Positions 21,338 to 32,465 of a stretch of DNA of 64,000 bases are shown here, piece after piece. Each line of letters starts with the position of its first letter. The first letter of the stretch is position 1. Under the pieces are notes generated by a model. The model saw nothing but the letters and a program-made list of their open reading frames with translations. It was not told the origin of the DNA and ran no database searches. Source of the DNA: Cystobasidiopsis lactophilus (Eukaryota; Basidiomycota; Agaricostilbomycetes; Agaricostilbales; Chionosphaeraceae); contig BCIO01000001.1 of the NCBI GenBank assembly GCA_001599975.1, positions 558,001-622,000 of the forward strand, in the 5' to 3' direction. The translations under genes and the position numbers were made by a program.

Positions 21338-22850
21338 GACTCCCACGACGAATGCAAGTTGGAGAACATGGACGACCGCTCTCAAAGCTGCTCGGAGTCG
21401 CGACGAATTGAAACACGGTGGACCGGGTCGACCAACCGGGCTTAGATTTATGGCTCAGGGAACCTGCTCATGCTGCTCTTTCGGTTCCTCTGAGACAGAC
21501 ACGACGGCGAAAAAGGCACCGGCGCCCGAGGCAATCGCAGCATTCGCCTCTCAAAATGCTCATCGATGTCGCCCGTGACCAACCGATGCATGGCGAGGCC
21601 GCTGCTTGCTTCTCTGCCACACGAAATCCATTCAAAATGCCTCTGAAATCCCTCCCAAGCGCGGCGTGCTGGGTGGCGACTATGAACGAGGCGCTCAAAA
21701 TGCCAGCTTCTGAAAGAGCGTGCTTGCCCGGCTTCCAATGGGCTCGGAGATTGCGACGCTTCGACTTGCCAGAGAACTTGCATCGTGTTTCTGCTGACAA
21801 TCTGCCCACCCTGCTACTGTTGAGAAGTCCAAGGCTTAGTTCTCGGCGGTCGACTCTACCTGCTTGTCATGGCGTTCGCTCCCTCCCTCTCGAGCTCGAG
21901 CCAAGCCATTTGTCTTCCTCGTCACCCTTTAAACAGACTCAGTAGTCATGCTCGGCAAACCCACAGGTGCTCCCAAGCGAACGACCACGGGCGATAATTC
22001 TTTTGTTCCCGTTCTTCCACCGTCCCCTTTTGACACTGACCTTTTTTAGAAAGCGGACGCCTTAGGCATACTCAAGATCTCGACACCACACCCTCCTTAT
22101 CCGTCCGCCGCCCTACCCGAGTGGTTCCTCGCCTCACCCACCACATGCGTCTCTGCGGAGCCATGGCCTTAGCAGCTCTCAAACGATCCTTTTGTCGCCG
22201 GTGTGCTAGCTCCTCGTTCCTACCCCTGTCCCCTTGGCCTTCTGCTGTGCAGAGGCCATGAAGCGGGACGGGGCCGACGAGTCGATTGCTTTGGCAGATT
22301 TGGAGCCCCTTTTTGGATGCTTGAAACCGTTCAGCGGTCCATCCGGGCTCAATGTATCACCTGGTGCTCGTCAGCGTTCTCCCCGAGACCTGTCCAGTCT
22401 CCTCTCGTTTAGGACTTGGGCACCGCCGCAAGTGCAAAGGTGAGTGTGATCTCTGTCTCATCTGAATTTTACCCAGATTGGCTAACTCTGAACTTCTCCG
22501 TCGCTTTCCGACCACAAGGGGCCCTGCCTGTGATTCGTTCACAGGCAGCCGCGTTCCCTCAGATCAATCGCTCGCCTAAGCTCCATCGACCTTCCCTTTG
22601 CCCTAGTACCTGGACCTTCTCCGGTGTGATTGTAAGTTTGCTTGCTTATCTCTTATGCCTCTCGCCAGCTTGGCTTACATTGGGTTTCCCCGGTTGCCGC
22701 CACCACAAGAGCGGCGCTCCTCTTCAAGTTTGCCACATCTCCACTCTGCCTTTCCGGCTTTATGGACATTCTTTATAGCTCTACTAGTGTGTGTCTACAC
22801 GTAGCCTTGAGGCCAAAGAGCTTGAAATAATAAGTCGTCTACCGCAAGTT
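21338..22850 (+). repeat. Long repeat SR2, unit A copy
   Basis: 1.5 kb matching the reverse complement of 53565-55108 at about 90 percent identity by eye. Long exact blocks include the segments around 21585-21690 and 22130-22250. Shared strings are GGACCGGGTCGACCAACCGG, CACGAAATCCATTCAAAATG, GAAAGCGGACGCCTTAGGCA and AGTCGTCTACCGCAAGTT at the right end. Several open frames run through it on both strands, but amino-acid changes between copies are as frequent as silent ones, so I do not call a protein. No transposase, reverse transcriptase, terminal repeat or target duplication was seen. It ends 90 bp before the U1-70K start codon. Confidence 0.88.
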
Positions 22851-22940
22851 GGCGAGTGGCCGGGCCCACAGCATTTTTTGGCAGAGCTCTCCAGCTTGCT
22901 CCAAGTTGAGCTCGTTTGGGCGTCTGTCGAGGAGCGCAGG

Positions 22941-24558
22941 ATGACGCATTTGTTACCGCCAAACTTGCTGCGGCTGTGTGAGTGGCCCGCCCTGCGTCTG
23001 CGAGTGAATCCAGCGCTGAGCCTTTGTCACTCACAGTCGCCCCTCGGCCGCCGCTGGAATACTGCAAGCCGCCAGGGCGAGACCCAGACCGGCCGATCCG
23101 CCTGAACAAGCTGTCCGGCGTGGCCTCGCTGCTGGAGACGCTCAAGCAGCAGGAGGCCGAGGACCCGGAGGCGTTCACCGACTCGACGCCGGCGACGGAC
23201 ACGGAGGACCTCAAGTTCAAGCAGCGCCAGGCCGCCCGGCTAGCCAAGAAGGCCGAAGCTGACGCCCGCAACAAAGCCAACTTTGACCCGAACAAGGACC
23301 CCAACGCGGAGGGCGACCCGTACAAGACGCTGTTCATCTCCCGCCTGTCCAAAGAGGCCACCGAGGAGGACCTGCGCCGCGAGTTCGCCATGTACGGCCA
23401 CATTGACAAGCTGCGCATCGTCAGAGACTTGGACTCGGGCAAGAGCAAGGGCTATGCGTTCATCCTCTACGAGCGCGAGAAGGACATGAAAGGTTTGCTT
23501 CCTTCAGCCCCCGTTCACACTTTGTATGGGCGCTGGCTAACACAAGCAATCAGCGGCATACAAAGACGCAGAAGGCATCAAGATCTTGGGCAAGCGCATC
23601 CTCGTCGACGTCGAGCGCGGACGGACCGTCAAAGACTGGAAGCCCATGCGACTCGGCGGCGGTCTAGGCGGCAGGCCCAAACCGGTCGTCGCCCTCGCGG
23701 CGGATGCTGGCTTCTTTGGTGGCGGTGGAGGATTCGTCCGTTCACTTTTTGCCCTATTTTAGTAGAATCTGGAACTAATATGAGCCACAGAGAGGAGGAG
23801 GATTCAGAGGTCGAGGAGGTTCGTCGTTGTTTCGGCCTCGAGCATTTATACCCCATGCTGATCGTGCTGGTCGACTCACAGGCTTCAGGGGAGGGTCCGA
23901 TAGAGGTGGCTTTCGAGGGCGAGGCGGCGGCCCACCACCATCTCGAGGTGACCTAGCTTTTTCCACTTTCATCCCTCTTGGGGATGCTTGTCTCATTCAA
24001 GGCTTTCACAGGCGGATTTGGAGATCGACCGCCTTACGGAGGGGGAGGAGATCGCGGTGGCTATTCCGATCGAGGTGGAGGAGGAGGCTACTCGGACCGC
24101 GGCGGCGGCGGCTTCAACAGGGACCAAGACCGAGGATATGGCTCTCGCGGCGGCGGCTCTTTCGGCGCTCCTCCGCCTTCGTCGGGTTACGGCCCGCCAC
24201 CTGCGGCTTCGGGCTATGGCGCGCCGCCACCTCAATCTGGGTTTGGTGCCCCGCCTCCAGTGCAACAGAGGGGTCAAGGGATAGGTTACGGCTCAGCAGG
24301 CGGAGCGTACGACCAGCCGACGTCTGGAGCCTTCTCGGGTGGAGGAATGAAGCGAGAGTTCGTCCCTGTCTTCCCTCAGCCTTCTGTCCATGCTGATTCC
24401 TGCCCAATAGCTACGGAGGTGCCCCTGCAAGAGGGGGTTACGGTTCAGGTCCCCCGAGCGGATATGGAGCGCCGGTCCCGCCTGCCAACTCATGGCAAGG
24501 ATCCCAAGGGTCGGGAGGCGGCTATGACGACCGAGAGACCAAAAGGCCCCGCTATTGA
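22941..24558 (+). CDS. SNP1: U1 small nuclear ribonucleoprotein 70 kDa (U1-70K)
   Basis: The N-terminus [13 protein letters not shown], then [12 protein letters not shown] after a 59-nt intron (22978-23036), is the conserved U1-70K start. A helical linker ([20 protein letters not shown]) leads into one RRM with RNP2 LFISRL and RNP1 KGYAFILY; the motif [12 protein letters not shown] lies between them. After the [23 protein letters not shown] and [10 protein letters not shown] are family signatures. The tail is Gly/Arg/Pro/Tyr-rich ([23 protein letters not shown]) spread over several tiny exons, ending [10 protein letters not shown]. The protein binds stem-loop I of U1 snRNA and helps recognise 5' splice sites in the nucleus. 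The gene itself contains seven or so introns, which fits an intron-rich genome. Confidence 0.95.
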
Positions 24559-25431
24559 TCGCCTTACAGCACCCTCCACCTTCTACAACCCCAAAAGGCA
24601 AGATGCGACCACTTTCGACACCCAAAATCACCTTTATGCCGCTCTCTGGGTCGGAAAGGGAGTATGATATCCACACAAAAGTCTTCTTTCTTTCCACACG
24701 CCAGCGCCACGCTTTCTTCACTGCGACCACCTTTAAAGGGTAAACCATTGCAGGAGTGATGTTTCCATGCGCAAAAACCGAGCCCAAAAGTAGTTCTTTC
24801 CCTTCCCCTTTCCCTTTTCCGCAGAGCCCTAAGGGAGCTAGGTATGAGAACGACTGCTTGTGAATTTAAATCCCGAGAAAATCGAATACCACCAAAAGGT
24901 TTGCTCGGTAGGTTCGCTATGCGGAGCAAGTGGCAAGGGTTGGAGAGAGACCGTTCGGTGGCGACTTGTAACAAATGCTTATGCCTTTGCCGGAGTCGGT
25001 TGCTTGTGCTTTCGGAGTGCGTTTGATCGACCTGCTTGTATTCTTTAAGCCTTACGCCATCACCAACCAAAAGTCACCGTACAGGCGGGAGGTGCCGGAC
25101 GTCGACTCGGACTCGGAGGCGATGCGTCTTCTGTTGATCTCATTCGGAGGAAGGGCATTGTCGCGCATCTCTTGCTGGTACGGCGAACCCGACCAGATTG
25201 TCATTGACCAACTGTTCTGTAATTCCCTACTGTTGCCAGCAGCTGAATCCACCCCAGCGGCCGGCACTCTGCTCGCTCTCTGTCGCTCGCGCATTTCCGC
25301 TTCGAACCTTTCATCGTTGGCTTCTTCGGTCTCTCTGTGCGCCGTTCTTGTACTCTTCATCTGCTCGGCCCGAACGTCCAATAGCTTCGAGCCACAAGAA
25401 TATCGAAAGTTTCGCTTCACCCTCGAGCAAC
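24559..25431. other. Intergenic, nothing recognised
   Basis: 870 bp between U1-70K and the next gene. Frames here are short and lack motifs. An additional upstream exon of the next gene cannot be excluded. Confidence 0.4.
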
Positions 25432-26685
25432 ATGGCGGCAAATACTTGGGGGACCCTTTCTCCTGATGCCTTGAGGTCCGTCAGTAAGCTATCGTCCTTG
25501 TATATGGAAGTACCCAAGCAAGAGTTAACGCGATCCAGCCTCAGGATTCTCTATTTTTCACCCTCACTGGCATCCTCTGTTGGCATTGCACGGCCGCGTT
25601 GAGGTGTTTGGAAGACCCGACTTGGAGGCGGGCAAGTTGAGCTATTTGGCTCTTCAAAGGTTGCTGCAGACGTCTGCTACGGCGCCCCAGACGCCTTGGG
25701 AGTTGAACGCAGCCTTCGGCATCCCCACTGCCCATTGGCTTCTTCTCTGGCTGCACCATTTCTGTATCATGTGGCATTTGCCAATGTCAGCGTCATCGAG
25801 AGTTCGAGCAGCACTCCAGGAAGTGCCTTCGCCTTCGGAAGGACGCGTCTGGTTTTTGGCACGGAGCCCCGGCGACTGCTTCTCAATTCTACGCGCGGTC
25901 TGGACAGTCGTGACAGCAGAGGTTGGATATCAAGCTACACTGTACTCGGGAAACTATGATCGCTTGTGGCTTCAACTGGTGGTGTGGCGGGGACATGTTG
26001 ACGACCTCTTCGAATGTTTGACGGGCAAACCTTTCAAGGACAGCGATCTCTTCAAGAACGCCAGTAAGCCTTTCCCTTGAGTGTGATTTGACTCTATTTC
26101 AGTTGACTTTTGGCGTACGCAGTAACCTGGCCTGCTTTCCCCGATGGGGTTCTTTCTCCGGTCACCCGTATAACCACTCAAACAGATATAACCCAGGGCA
26201 ACCTTTCCCGCTACCACATCAATCTGATTATGAAGGGTCTAGACGAGGGCTGCTTGCAAGAAGCAGCGCGTGCTGTTGAAAAGGGCAAACCCGACCCCTT
26301 CATGGCGGCAGACGATATGGCCACGGGACTTTCGATTGTCGTCGGCTGGGCACTATCTCTCTGCACCCAAGCTGGTCTATCCAAAACAGCTCACGATGTT
26401 CTGTGTACGATCCTTGGCCAAGTCCGACACCTGTCCAACGAGGGTGGCTTGCATGTCCTGGGCGTCGACGTCTTGCGACAAACGACGCCAGCCGAACGCA
26501 AGTTACTTCGAGCGATGTGCCAAATCTTTCTTCACGACGATCAATGCAGAGAAAACGTGGACGCTGCAAACCTTCACGAGCGCCTGGAAGCACGCCACCA
26601 AGCCGCCAACGAGTTAAAGGCCTTGTTCGACAAGGAGCCCAATCTCAAGAATATCTATCCTCACCCAGGTCACAGACTTGGCTAG
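25432..26685 (+). CDS. Unrecognised three-exon protein
   Basis: The start MAANTWGTLSPDALRSVR is followed by a 61-nt intron (GTAAGC to CAG) that joins in phase to FSIFHPHWHPLLALHGRVEV. The middle reads ALQRLLQTSATAPQTPWELN, AVWTVVTAEVGYQATLYSGN and LQLVVWRGHVDDLFECLTGK. A 59-nt intron near 26065 leads to ITWPAFPDGVLSPVTRIT and a helix-rich C-terminal half with GLSIVVGWALSLCTQAGL, AHDVLCTILGQVRHLSNEGG and LHERLEARHQAANELKALFD. No signal peptide or known motif is seen. The helical, Leu-rich second half could be an armadillo-like fold, but that is a guess. Phase agreement at both introns and the long continuous frame support a real gene. Confidence 0.65.
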
Positions 26686-27221
26686 TCAGTTCCCGTAAGC
26701 CTAGAGCCCAAGTCGGCCATCAAAATCGTCAAGAAAAGCGAGCCTGCGACTTCGGGTTGTTTTGCTACACTTCATTTATCTCGATACCGTGAAATTATGA
26801 CTGCAGCCTCGTTGTCGTTGTATGTCGGTCTATACGATGCTGCTCAATGCAGGGTAGCAAAAGTTGCCTCCGTCGCCTGATTCTGACCTCTCAGCTCGCC
26901 TCCGAGAACCAAGCCTCCTGCCGCAGCCGTCAAGAACCATCCGCCAGGCTCACTTGCCGTGTAAGAGCTGGCTTCCGACTGCTCACTGGTATCCCTTTGC
27001 TCTGGCATTCGGATCTGAAGCCGCACTGGCTGCCCTGGATGGAGAATGACCTCTCCCTTTGTGCTCGCTCGTCGCGTCGGCGTTCGTCCTCCCATGTTCG
27101 CCCTTATCCAGCACTGTACATTCTATTCAAGCATCCAATCCTTCTTTAATTCTACCTAAATGGAAGCTCCTGGGCCGCGTATGCTCGTTGTCTATCCATT
27201 GAAAGCCGGCGTCTGAAAGGA
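26686..27221. other. Intergenic, nothing recognised
   Basis: No gene or repeat noticed. Probably the terminator and promoter of the flanking plus-strand genes. Confidence 0.4.
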
Positions 27222-29501
27222 ATGGCAGCTGGAGCCGCACCGGGAGCCAATCCCCCTGGCGGCGGCTCGCTTGGGGCTGGAATGGGATCTATGGGGATGC
27301 CTGGAGCTGCTGGTCCTGGTGCTCCTGCGCCTGGAGGTGATCCGTACGGGCCTTGAACCTACCGTTGATGTCGAGGCCGAACTGACTTCCGACCTTTGCC
27401 AGGATGGGGTGAGGACTTTGTCGCGCTCCGAGAATGGAAACTGAATCTTGGGGCACAGAGGAGACCCTATGGGCGCTGGCGCTGGCGACGGGTAGGCTCT
27501 CTCTTGGCGCTTTTGACCTTCTTGATCCGAACGTCTGCCAGAATGATGGGTGGCGAGTGAGTTCAAGCCGCTTGATTCTGCCCAGGTTCTGCCTCAGACT
27601 GATCTATCTGTAGTATGGGGTAAGTGAAAGCTCATCCGGTGGTTCCGGCCTCATTCTTGGGAGCAGTGGCGACAAGGGCTTTGGAGGAGAAGGGTACCAC
27701 TTTCCTCTCTAACTTTCGAAGAACGTCTAACCCAGAATGGAATAGAGGTGACATGATGGGCGGAGCAGGAGGAGCGCCTGGAGGTGGCTTCGGAGCTGAA
27801 GGAGGAATGGGCGGCATGGGGGGCGCGCCCGGTGGCGAGGGGTGCGTCGCGCTGTTTTTTCCTTGACACAGAGCGATCTAATCATAGAGTATTGACAGTC
27901 CTAAACCGCCTCCACAGAAACCCGAAGGGCCGGGTGCTTACGTGGCCTTCACGTTAACCTTCGTCGCTATTGGCTTACTGGGGACAGCGTGCTTGGGAAC
28001 TCCGTTCGTAGACGGCGCCCGTACGTATCTTTTTTCACTTCTCGTGGAAATGCGCCCAGGGACTGAACCCAATACAGAGTTCATTAAGGCCACGACCGCC
28101 GACGCCTCGCAGACCTACAAAATCGGACTCTACGGCGACTGCTTAGTGGACACCAAAGCAGGTCTCAGTCAATGCTCAGAGTTCGGGTTCGGCTTTTCTC
28201 TGCAAGGGTTCGACTTGAAAGACGCCAAAGCTCTTCAAGGCGCCATCAACAAAGGAGGGACCTTCTTCTTCTTCCTGCCGCCACTGGCGTGGGTTGCTGC
28301 ATTTGGCTCGATAATCGCCGACGACACCCATCTTGCTCTCTTCTACTCTCTCTTATCAGCCTCAATCTTGAGTCTCGCGGCTCTTTTCTCTGCTCTCGCT
28401 GTGTTTCTACCGTGCGTCAATAAGATCAACGCAACAACCTCTCTTCATGCGTCCTTGTCCATTGGCATGTTCTTAACAATAGGTTCCGCTATACTCATCG
28501 TAGTCAGCACAATCGCAGTCTGGCACAAAGATGCCTTCCAAAGTTGTCGCCCATCGCACGAGCAAATTGGCGCCGACGATGGCCGCAACGAAAAGGGCGA
28601 GTGGCAAGATCCTTTCGCAGCCAATCGAGCACAGTACGCACAGCCGGATCCTCCCATCAACTTTGGCGGCTTCGGCGGGCAGCAAAAGATGATGGGCATG
28701 CCAGGGGCCGGAGCGCCTCAACCGCCAATGGGCGACGTCGGAATGGGCGGCGCTGGCTCTATGATGCCGCCTGCAGGGAACTCAATGCTTGGTGGCGGTG
28801 CTGGTGGCGGCGATGATGACCCATTTGGTGGCGCAGCGCCGGCCGGAGTTGAAGGAGGCCCACCCCAAGCCGACCCAGCCTTTGCCGCCGAAGCTCCCGC
28901 GCAGGTCGCCCCAGCACCTCAAGAGCCCCCAGCAGCAGCAGCAGCACCGGCCAATCCTGAAGACGAAAAGCATGCCAAAGCTCTGGAGGACATGCACAGA
29001 CGGGCCGAAGCGCTTCGCGCCGGCGCCGGCCAGGGGGCCAACGAACCGAAGAAAGATCAACCTGCGCCTTTGGACTACGTTCTCAATTGGTATGACTATG
29101 ATGGCGCTTTCCGACAGGGCCGCAATTCGCACAACTGGAACCAAGCTCGAAAGTCGGCCATTCTGGCTGCTCCCGCCGGTGCTCAGCAGGCTCAGACCCC
29201 GGCTGCTCAGCAACCCGCAGCAGGTGGTGGCAATTGGGACGCCCAGGAGCAAGACCACGACGGGCGGCCATTGCCTAATCAACCGCCAGCAAGTAACAAC
29301 TGGGACGACCAAGAAGGCGGTGGAGGATCAATGCCACCGATGTACGGGGCTCAGGGCGCGAATCCGCCTCAGTACGGTGCGTCTCAGCAGGCTTTCAATC
29401 GGGGTCCACAAATGGAAGCAGGGCGGAGGCAGGCGGCGCCGATGAGAGGGCGTCCGCCACCACCAAGGAAAAAAGGCGGAGGAGGGTGCCAGATCATGTA
29501 A
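27222..29501 (+). CDS. Sur7/PalI-like four-span membrane protein with Gly/Pro-rich ends and CaaX box
   Basis: The N-terminus is Gly/Met/Pro-rich (MAAGAAPGANPPGGG) and split over several tiny exons. Four hydrophobic segments follow: AYVAFTLTFVAIGLLGTACL, FFFFLPPLAWVAAFGSII, LLSASILSLAALFSALAVFL and FLTIGSAILIVVSTIAVWH. Between the first two lies YKIGLYGDCLVDT then SQCSEFGFGF, the G-x-x-G-x-C and C pattern of the Sur7/PalI group. The long C-terminal tail is rich in Gly, Pro, Gln and Ala, with several NW-containing repeats (SHNWNQ, GNWDAQ, SNNWDD). It ends GGGGCQIM, a good CaaX farnesylation signal. In this group the proteins act in eisosomes or in Rim/Pal ambient-pH signalling. Which of these applies here is not decidable. 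Intron edges in the N-terminal part are tentative. Confidence 0.78.
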
Positions 29502-29578
29502 AAAGGATCTTTGCAGACTTGGTTGCCGGTTCATCCACTTTTGAATTGACAACAGCACACCGCGGGCAGGATGCGTTT

Positions 29579-31060
29579 TCAAACAGCAGGGGGCGCCGGG
29601 GCCACCTTGGCTTTTTTGCGTGGCTTGAGCTGCATGACCGGTGCGGCTGGCGGAGCTGCCTCGTCTGCCGCCTTTCGCTTTTCGCCAGCCACCGCTTGAG
29701 GAATAGTCGCTTGAATATAGATGCTCCGAAGCCGCGCTTCGTCTGTGGCCGTGGGGTATTCGAGGGCTACCGCGTCCTGCAAGGTGGAGACCCAGTTCGT
29801 CCAATTTTGGGAGATCTTGTCTAGATTGACCTTTTCGATAGCTGGTGCACTCAGTGAAGTAGCTTCAAGGGCGGCAGGTGGCGCGCTAGCGGAGGCAGTG
29901 GCGGGTTCTGGGGCGGCGAGCACTGGGGCGGTTTTGGGCGAGAGCGAGTATTCGGAGTTGTGAAAGGTGCCCCAGAGCTTGACAAAAACAGCGTGTGGGA
30001 GATCTGGGATGGAGTCGGCAGTGGGAGTCGAAGAAGTGGAAGGGGCTTCATTGGCCAGCGTGAAGAAGGCGACCAGGATGCCGGAGGAGCATTCTTGGCG
30101 GTACGCGAGCGCCTCCCAAAAGGCATCGGCCGAGCTGGCATTCTTGGCCAGCCGAGCCCTCTCTACTGTGCGCTGCTCCACCAGCTGCACATCGTCCACG
30201 CCCGAATCGTGGTAAGCGTCGTCGTAGTCGCCAGTTTCCCCGGACGGGTTCATGCGCGAGGACGTTTCTGAGTTCAAGAAGCGCGACTTTGGGTCGTCGG
30301 GGAAGGAAGGGATGAGGTCTCCGATGGTGGTTTCGGCGCCTTCGGGGATGGCTAAAGGCGAGGGCAGGGAGGAGTAAGGGTGGCCGTACGACCAGGTAAG
30401 GTGGGCCGGGGAAGCGACGCCGCCCAAAAGACGCCTGGTTTCCGCCTCTTCACAGCCAGGGATAGCGTACCAGCCCTTGAGCATGGCCTGGGGTAAAGCC
30501 TGGGCGGAGAGGGCAAGGACCGATTTCCACCAGACGGCGAGCTGCTTATCGGACAGCACCTTCTTGCCCTTGTTCTCAGCCGAGCCCGGGAAGAGGTACT
30601 GGGAGGCAGCGCGGGCAAAGATGTGGATGCGGATGTTGCCTTGCTGCAAGTACCAAGCGATGAAGGCGGCCGCGACCGTTTTCGCCGGCGATGGCCCACT
30701 TTCGGGGTCCTTGGACAGCCCCGTGGTGTCGACTTTGGAGATGTAGAGCAGCTTGACGCCGGTGGGCTGGAACGAGTACAGGTTGGCCTCGAGGGCAAAG
30801 ATGGGCACGGCGGCCTCGGAGACGATGACCAGCACGTCCTCGACGCGGATCTTGTTTTTGGCAAAGTCGGTGGCCCAGGGGAAGAGAGCGTAAGACTTTC
30901 GGGAGTGCGAGGTCAAGAGGTGCACGTCGAGCTGGCGCGTGGACTTGGAGGAGCGGACGAAGACCGAGTCCTCGAGCGCTTTTTTGAGCGTGTGCAGCAG
31001 ATCTGCGTTGTTTGACTGTGAGGACGCGTAGAACAAGTTAGACTGGAAGGACTTGCCCAT
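29579..31060 (-). CDS. RTT109: Histone H3 lysine-56 acetyltransferase Rtt109
   Basis: An uninterrupted 493-residue frame from MGKSFQSNLFYASS. Diagnostic strings in order: DVHLLTSHSRKSYALFPWAT, VEDVLVIVSEAAVPIFALEA, LLYISKVDTTGL, KTVAAAFIAWYLQQGNIRIH, FARAASQYLFPGSAENKGKK, VLSDKQLAVWWKSVLALSAQ, GWYAIPGCEEAETRRLL, LTWSYGHPYSSL and FPDDPKSRFL, which carries the catalytic-region Asp pair. The end is Lys-rich (KPRKKAKVAP), as in the yeast enzyme. Rtt109 acetylates newly made H3 with Asf1 or Vps75 and is restricted to fungi. The gene converges on the Sur7-like gene with 77 bp between stops, and diverges from MnSOD with about 110 bp between starts, so those two share a very short promoter interval. 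Confidence 0.95.
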   Translation of the reverse strand: MGKSFQSNLFYASSQSNNADLLHTLKKALEDSVFVRSSKSTRQLDVHLLTSHSRKSYALFPWATDFAKNKIRVEDVLVIVSEAAVPIFALEANLYSFQPTGVKLLYISKVDTTGLSKDPESGPSPAKTVAAAFIAWYLQQGNIRIHIFARAASQYLFPGSAENKGKKVLSDKQLAVWWKSVLALSAQALPQAMLKGWYAIPGCEEAETRRLLGGVASPAHLTWSYGHPYSSLPSPLAIPEGAETTIGDLIPSFPDDPKSRFLNSETSSRMNPSGETGDYDDAYHDSGVDDVQLVEQRTVERARLAKNASSADAFWEALAYRQECSSGILVAFFTLANEAPSTSSTPTADSIPDLPHAVFVKLWGTFHNSEYSLSPKTAPVLAAPEPATASASAPPAALEATSLSAPAIEKVNLDKISQNWTNWVSTLQDAVALEYPTATDEARLRSIYIQATIPQAVAGEKRKAADEAAPPAAPVMQLKPRKKAKVAPAPPAV

Positions 31061-31167
31061 GGTCCACCACAACTTGTTGGACGCCTCTCTCCAAAAGCCG
31101 AGGAGGGGGAAGATTACGCCATGAGCCCTCTTGGACAGCAACAGTGACTCTGCTGAACACACACACA

Positions 31168-32311
31168 ATGGGAAAGTACACTCTGCCCAAGCTTGACTAG
31201 TGAGTGCCGCTACCCGGCCGGTCCCAGCGCACGGCTGACCAATGCGCATTGCAATTCACCAGCGGCTACGATGGTTCGCTCACACCTCGGCTTTGGCCTT
31301 GGCCCTCAGTTCTGTGCATGCTGATGGTTGTCTGTAACAGCCTTGGAGCCTGCCATCTCGGCAGAGATCATGACTCTGCATCATTCCCGCCACCATCAAG
31401 TGTGCGTGGCAGTCCCCTGCTTCTGCCCGGCGGCGAAGACCTGGAACACCTTTTTAACATCACGCACGGGCTTACTTCCCTCCGCATGTCTCTTCCAGTT
31501 ATGTGAACGGCTTGAACGCCGCCGAAGAGGCCTACTCGGGCGCCGTGGCCGATGGCAACATCCAAAAGGCCATCGAGCTCCAGAGCCAGATCAAGTGTGT
31601 CCGGCGTCTGTCTGCTTGCCTAGATACGATCACTAAGAGTCTGTGCAACAGGTTCCACGGCGGTGGACACTTGAACCACTCCCTCTTCTGGAAGAACTTG
31701 GCTCCTTACGGCTCCGATGCCACCAAGCTCAAGTCCGGCTCGGCTTTGTCGTGCGTCGTCGGCTCTGCTTTTATCGCCTTGAAAGTCGCTGAGATCATAG
31801 CACTGTTCACAGCAAGGCCATTGACCGCGACTTCGGCTCGTTCGACGACTTCAAGAAGGCTTTCAACGCCTCCACCGCCGCCATCCAGGGCGTGCGTCTC
31901 TCTGCCCCTCTCTGAGTACTCCATATCTCAATCTGTGGCTCTTTCAGTCCGGCTGGGGCTGGCTCGGCACCGACAAGGCCAACGGCTCCCTCAAGATCTA
32001 GTGAGCCACCGCTTTCGCTTGAGTATGGCAACTTTTAGCTTAACATCGTGTCTCCCCTCCCTCTCTCTCTAGCCAATCCAAGGACCAGGATCGTAAGCTG
32101 CTTTTGGGAAGGCCACGAATCGCAAGACTGACCGTTGCCCGCAGCCTTGACCGGTGCCATCCCCATCATTGGCATTGACATCTGGGAGCACGCCTTCTAC
32201 CTCCAATACAAGAACGTCAAGCCCGACTACCTGGCCGCCGTCTGGTCCGTCGTCAACTTCGACGAGGCCGAGAAGCGCTACACCTCGGGCGCCGCCGCTG
32301 CCAAGCTCTAA
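31168..32311 (+). CDS. SOD2: Manganese superoxide dismutase, no presequence
   Basis: Eight exons, all in phase. Exon 1 (31168-31199) gives [10 protein letters not shown], an 11-nt micro-exon (31263-31273) supplies YGYD, and exon 3 from 31341 gives [20 protein letters not shown]. Later exons give [67 protein letters not shown] and [13 protein letters not shown]. Metal ligands are the His of LHHSRHH, the His of GHLNHSLFW, and the Asp and His of [14 protein letters not shown] and DPLTGAIP favour manganese. The protein starts directly at the mature sequence, so it should be cytosolic, or it should use another start that I cannot see. It removes superoxide by dismutation. Confidence 0.95.
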
Positions 32312-32465
32312 GCTAAGGTGCCCACAGCCCTCCTTGCGCCCAAGAACAACAATAAAGTCTGCCCAAGTGGCCATAAATCGAAAAAAGCAAAACCATAGCT
32401 TGAAATTTTGAAAGACGCTGTCCCAACGCCGTCTGCGGTTCTTGAGCCGGCGGAGCCAAAACAGC

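Noticed and set aside
21418-21945. A 175-codon frame in SR2 that stays open in both repeat copies
   Set aside because: Amino-acid changes between copies are as frequent as silent ones, the antisense frame is equally open, and there is no recognisable domain. High base identity alone explains the shared frame.
22050-22443. Possible spliced gene in SR2 using the TTTTTTAG acceptor-like site
   Set aside because: The corresponding frame has a stop in the other copy and no start or domain could be identified.
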